Assembly (NCBI RefSeq): GCF_038446525.1
Contig: NZ_CP151792.1
Location: forward strand, 1,488,001 to 1,552,000
DNA: 64,000 nucleotides
Direction: 5' to 3'
DNA from: Methanolobus sp. ZRKC5
GTDB lineage: Archaea > Halobacteriota > Methanosarcinia > Methanosarcinales > Methanosarcinaceae
The number at the start of each line of letters is the position of its first letter. The stretch's first letter is position 1. This document shows, one piece after another, positions 63,271 to 64,000 of the stretch. The notes beneath the pieces are model-generated. The model had not been told where the DNA came from. It ran no database searches and saw only the letters and a program-made list of their open reading frames with translations. The translations under genes were made by a program, and so were the position numbers.

Positions 63271-64000
63271 TTACATCAACTTTTTCATTTTAAGCTTCTT
63301 AATCACAAGCTCTGCAGTCTCTTCCTTTGCCTCCCTAGCACCTTTAATCTCCTTCAGGCGGGCGGTAACATTGACCTTGTTCACCTTGTCGAGTTCGGAG
63401 AAAGCACCCTCATCGCCTCCCTGCTCTTCTTCAAGTTCGGTCTTGCTGGCGGTAGCGCTTTCCATTTCAGCAGTGAGCTGGTCGATAATCGCCTGTTCCT
63501 TAGCAAAGTAGCGAGCCACGATAAGAGCTTTAGGAACAAGGTCGCAGGTCCAACCTTTGTCTTTTTCCTTACCTTTCTTGTCCTTCTCTATAATACGATA
63601 GGTCTGAGCCTTCCAGCCATCATCAGAGATCATGTAGCAATCATCCTGCATTGTTTCAGCCCAGTAATCCATCAGGTGCTGGTACACATCGTATTGGCTG
63701 ATGAGAGGCTTGTCTGCGTAATGTGCAAGCAAGTCTTCGGAGAGTTCTGCTATGATCTCCTTAGGGTGACTTTCGACCTTCAACTGGCGCAGTGTGACTG
63801 AAGACTTCTCACGCCATTCAGCAAAGTGTGCATTCATTCCATCAATAGAAGCAGCAAACTCCGGATGCTCGTAGATGCTGGATTTGATAGCAGACTTGTC
63901 CACGGCAAGCTCCAGATAGCCATGACGCTTCTCTTTGAACAATGCCTGCCGAAGCTGTGGACAAATATCCCAGTACCTTTGGAGTGCATCGATATCAGCA
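63271..64000 (-). CDS. hsdM: Type I restriction-modification HsdM, C-terminal part
   Basis: The frame is open to the window edge, so the gene starts beyond it. The 242 visible residues match the C-terminal region of HsdM: ADIDALQRYWDICPQLRQALF, DVYQHLMDYWAETMQDDCYMI, and a helical coiled-coil tail ending ETAELVIKKLKMKKLM. The catalytic NPPF part lies outside the window. It methylates host DNA within a type I system; HsdR and HsdS are not in view. Confidence 0.88.
   Translation of the reverse strand, partial: ADIDALQRYWDICPQLRQALFKEKRHGYLELAVDKSAIKSSIYEHPEFAASIDGMNAHFAEWREKSSVTLRQLKVESHPKEIIAELSEDLLAHYADKPLISQYDVYQHLMDYWAETMQDDCYMISDDGWKAQTYRIIEKDKKGKEKDKGWTCDLVPKALIVARYFAKEQAIIDQLTAEMESATASKTELEEEQGGDEGAFSELDKVNKVNVTARLKEIKGAREAKEETAELVIKKLKMKKLM

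Noticed and set aside
1-64000. CRISPR arrays, rRNA or complete tRNA genes
   Set aside because: I found no regular repeat-spacer pattern, no rRNA-like sequence and no full cloverleaf; the tRNA-like fragment at 53.55 kb lacks its stem.

Overview
The window looks like a chromosome segment of a methanogenic archaeon of the Methanosarcinales, probably a Methanolobus- or Methanococcoides-like member of the Methanosarcinaceae. The evidence is protein content (ABCE1, an archaeal NAC subunit, a PINA-type PIN-ATPase, the XPB-Bax1 pair, CbiZ, a PGF-CTERM surface protein, AMP-forming acetyl-CoA synthetase, paired DUF1638 proteins), archaeal TATA-box promoters, and moderately AT-rich DNA with mixed leaderless and Shine-Dalgarno starts. 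The genus is inferred from family resemblance only.

Layout. Bases 1-1.9 kb hold the end of a his operon (hisG-hisA-hisB); hisI lies alone at 36.7 kb. At 1.9-6 kb, three reverse-strand genes with overlapping stops and starts encode a radical SAM protein, a DUF4130 protein and a MutS-family ATPase, which looks like a little-studied DNA-repair unit. A 194-bp MITE follows. At 6.4-9.3 kb are an ArsR-type regulator with a DUF4430-like sensor domain, a TIM-barrel protein and the corrinoid-salvage enzyme CbiZ. At 9.4-11.5 kb a CAP-dockerin gene is split by an IS5-family element; removing the element and one TTAA restores the frame. At 11.6-22 kb are a MarR-MATE pair, an ABC exporter system whose first permease carries a PrsW-like intramembrane protease domain, an MscS channel, surface and membrane proteins, and an AIM24 protein.

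Bases 22-42.5 kb are mostly housekeeping: a hydrolase, two DUF1638 proteins with a TetR regulator and matching palindromes, ABCE1, an MBL-fold enzyme, thioredoxin, a ModD-like protein, acs, NAC, an IscA-like protein, a RAD55-like ATPase with a companion, hisI, a complete IS66-family element and PINA.

From about 42.5 kb on, the DNA is accessory. A MntA/HepT pair, a methyltransferase flanked by hairpin repeats and the 3' remnant of a DUF3427 helicase lead to a chimeric insertion sequence in which the IS66 left end is joined in frame to the IS5 right part at a 10-bp shared sequence. After a nucleotide-sugar dehydrogenase, a reverse-strand virus head cassette (portal, MuF, protease/scaffold, decoration, HK97-fold capsid, connectors, tail tube) occupies 48-57 kb with a second MntA/HepT pair in its middle. 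No terminase, integrase, tape measure or tail fibre genes are visible, so this is a partial provirus. Bases 57-62 kb carry SEC-C, pRiA4b ORF-3-like, Bax1 and XPB genes between two copies of a small zinc-ribbon gene, the second frameshifted. The window ends in a formylglycine-generating-enzyme-like lipoprotein and the C-terminal part of a type I HsdM. Many boundaries here are marked by gene remnants, so the region reads as a repeatedly rearranged defence and mobile-element island.
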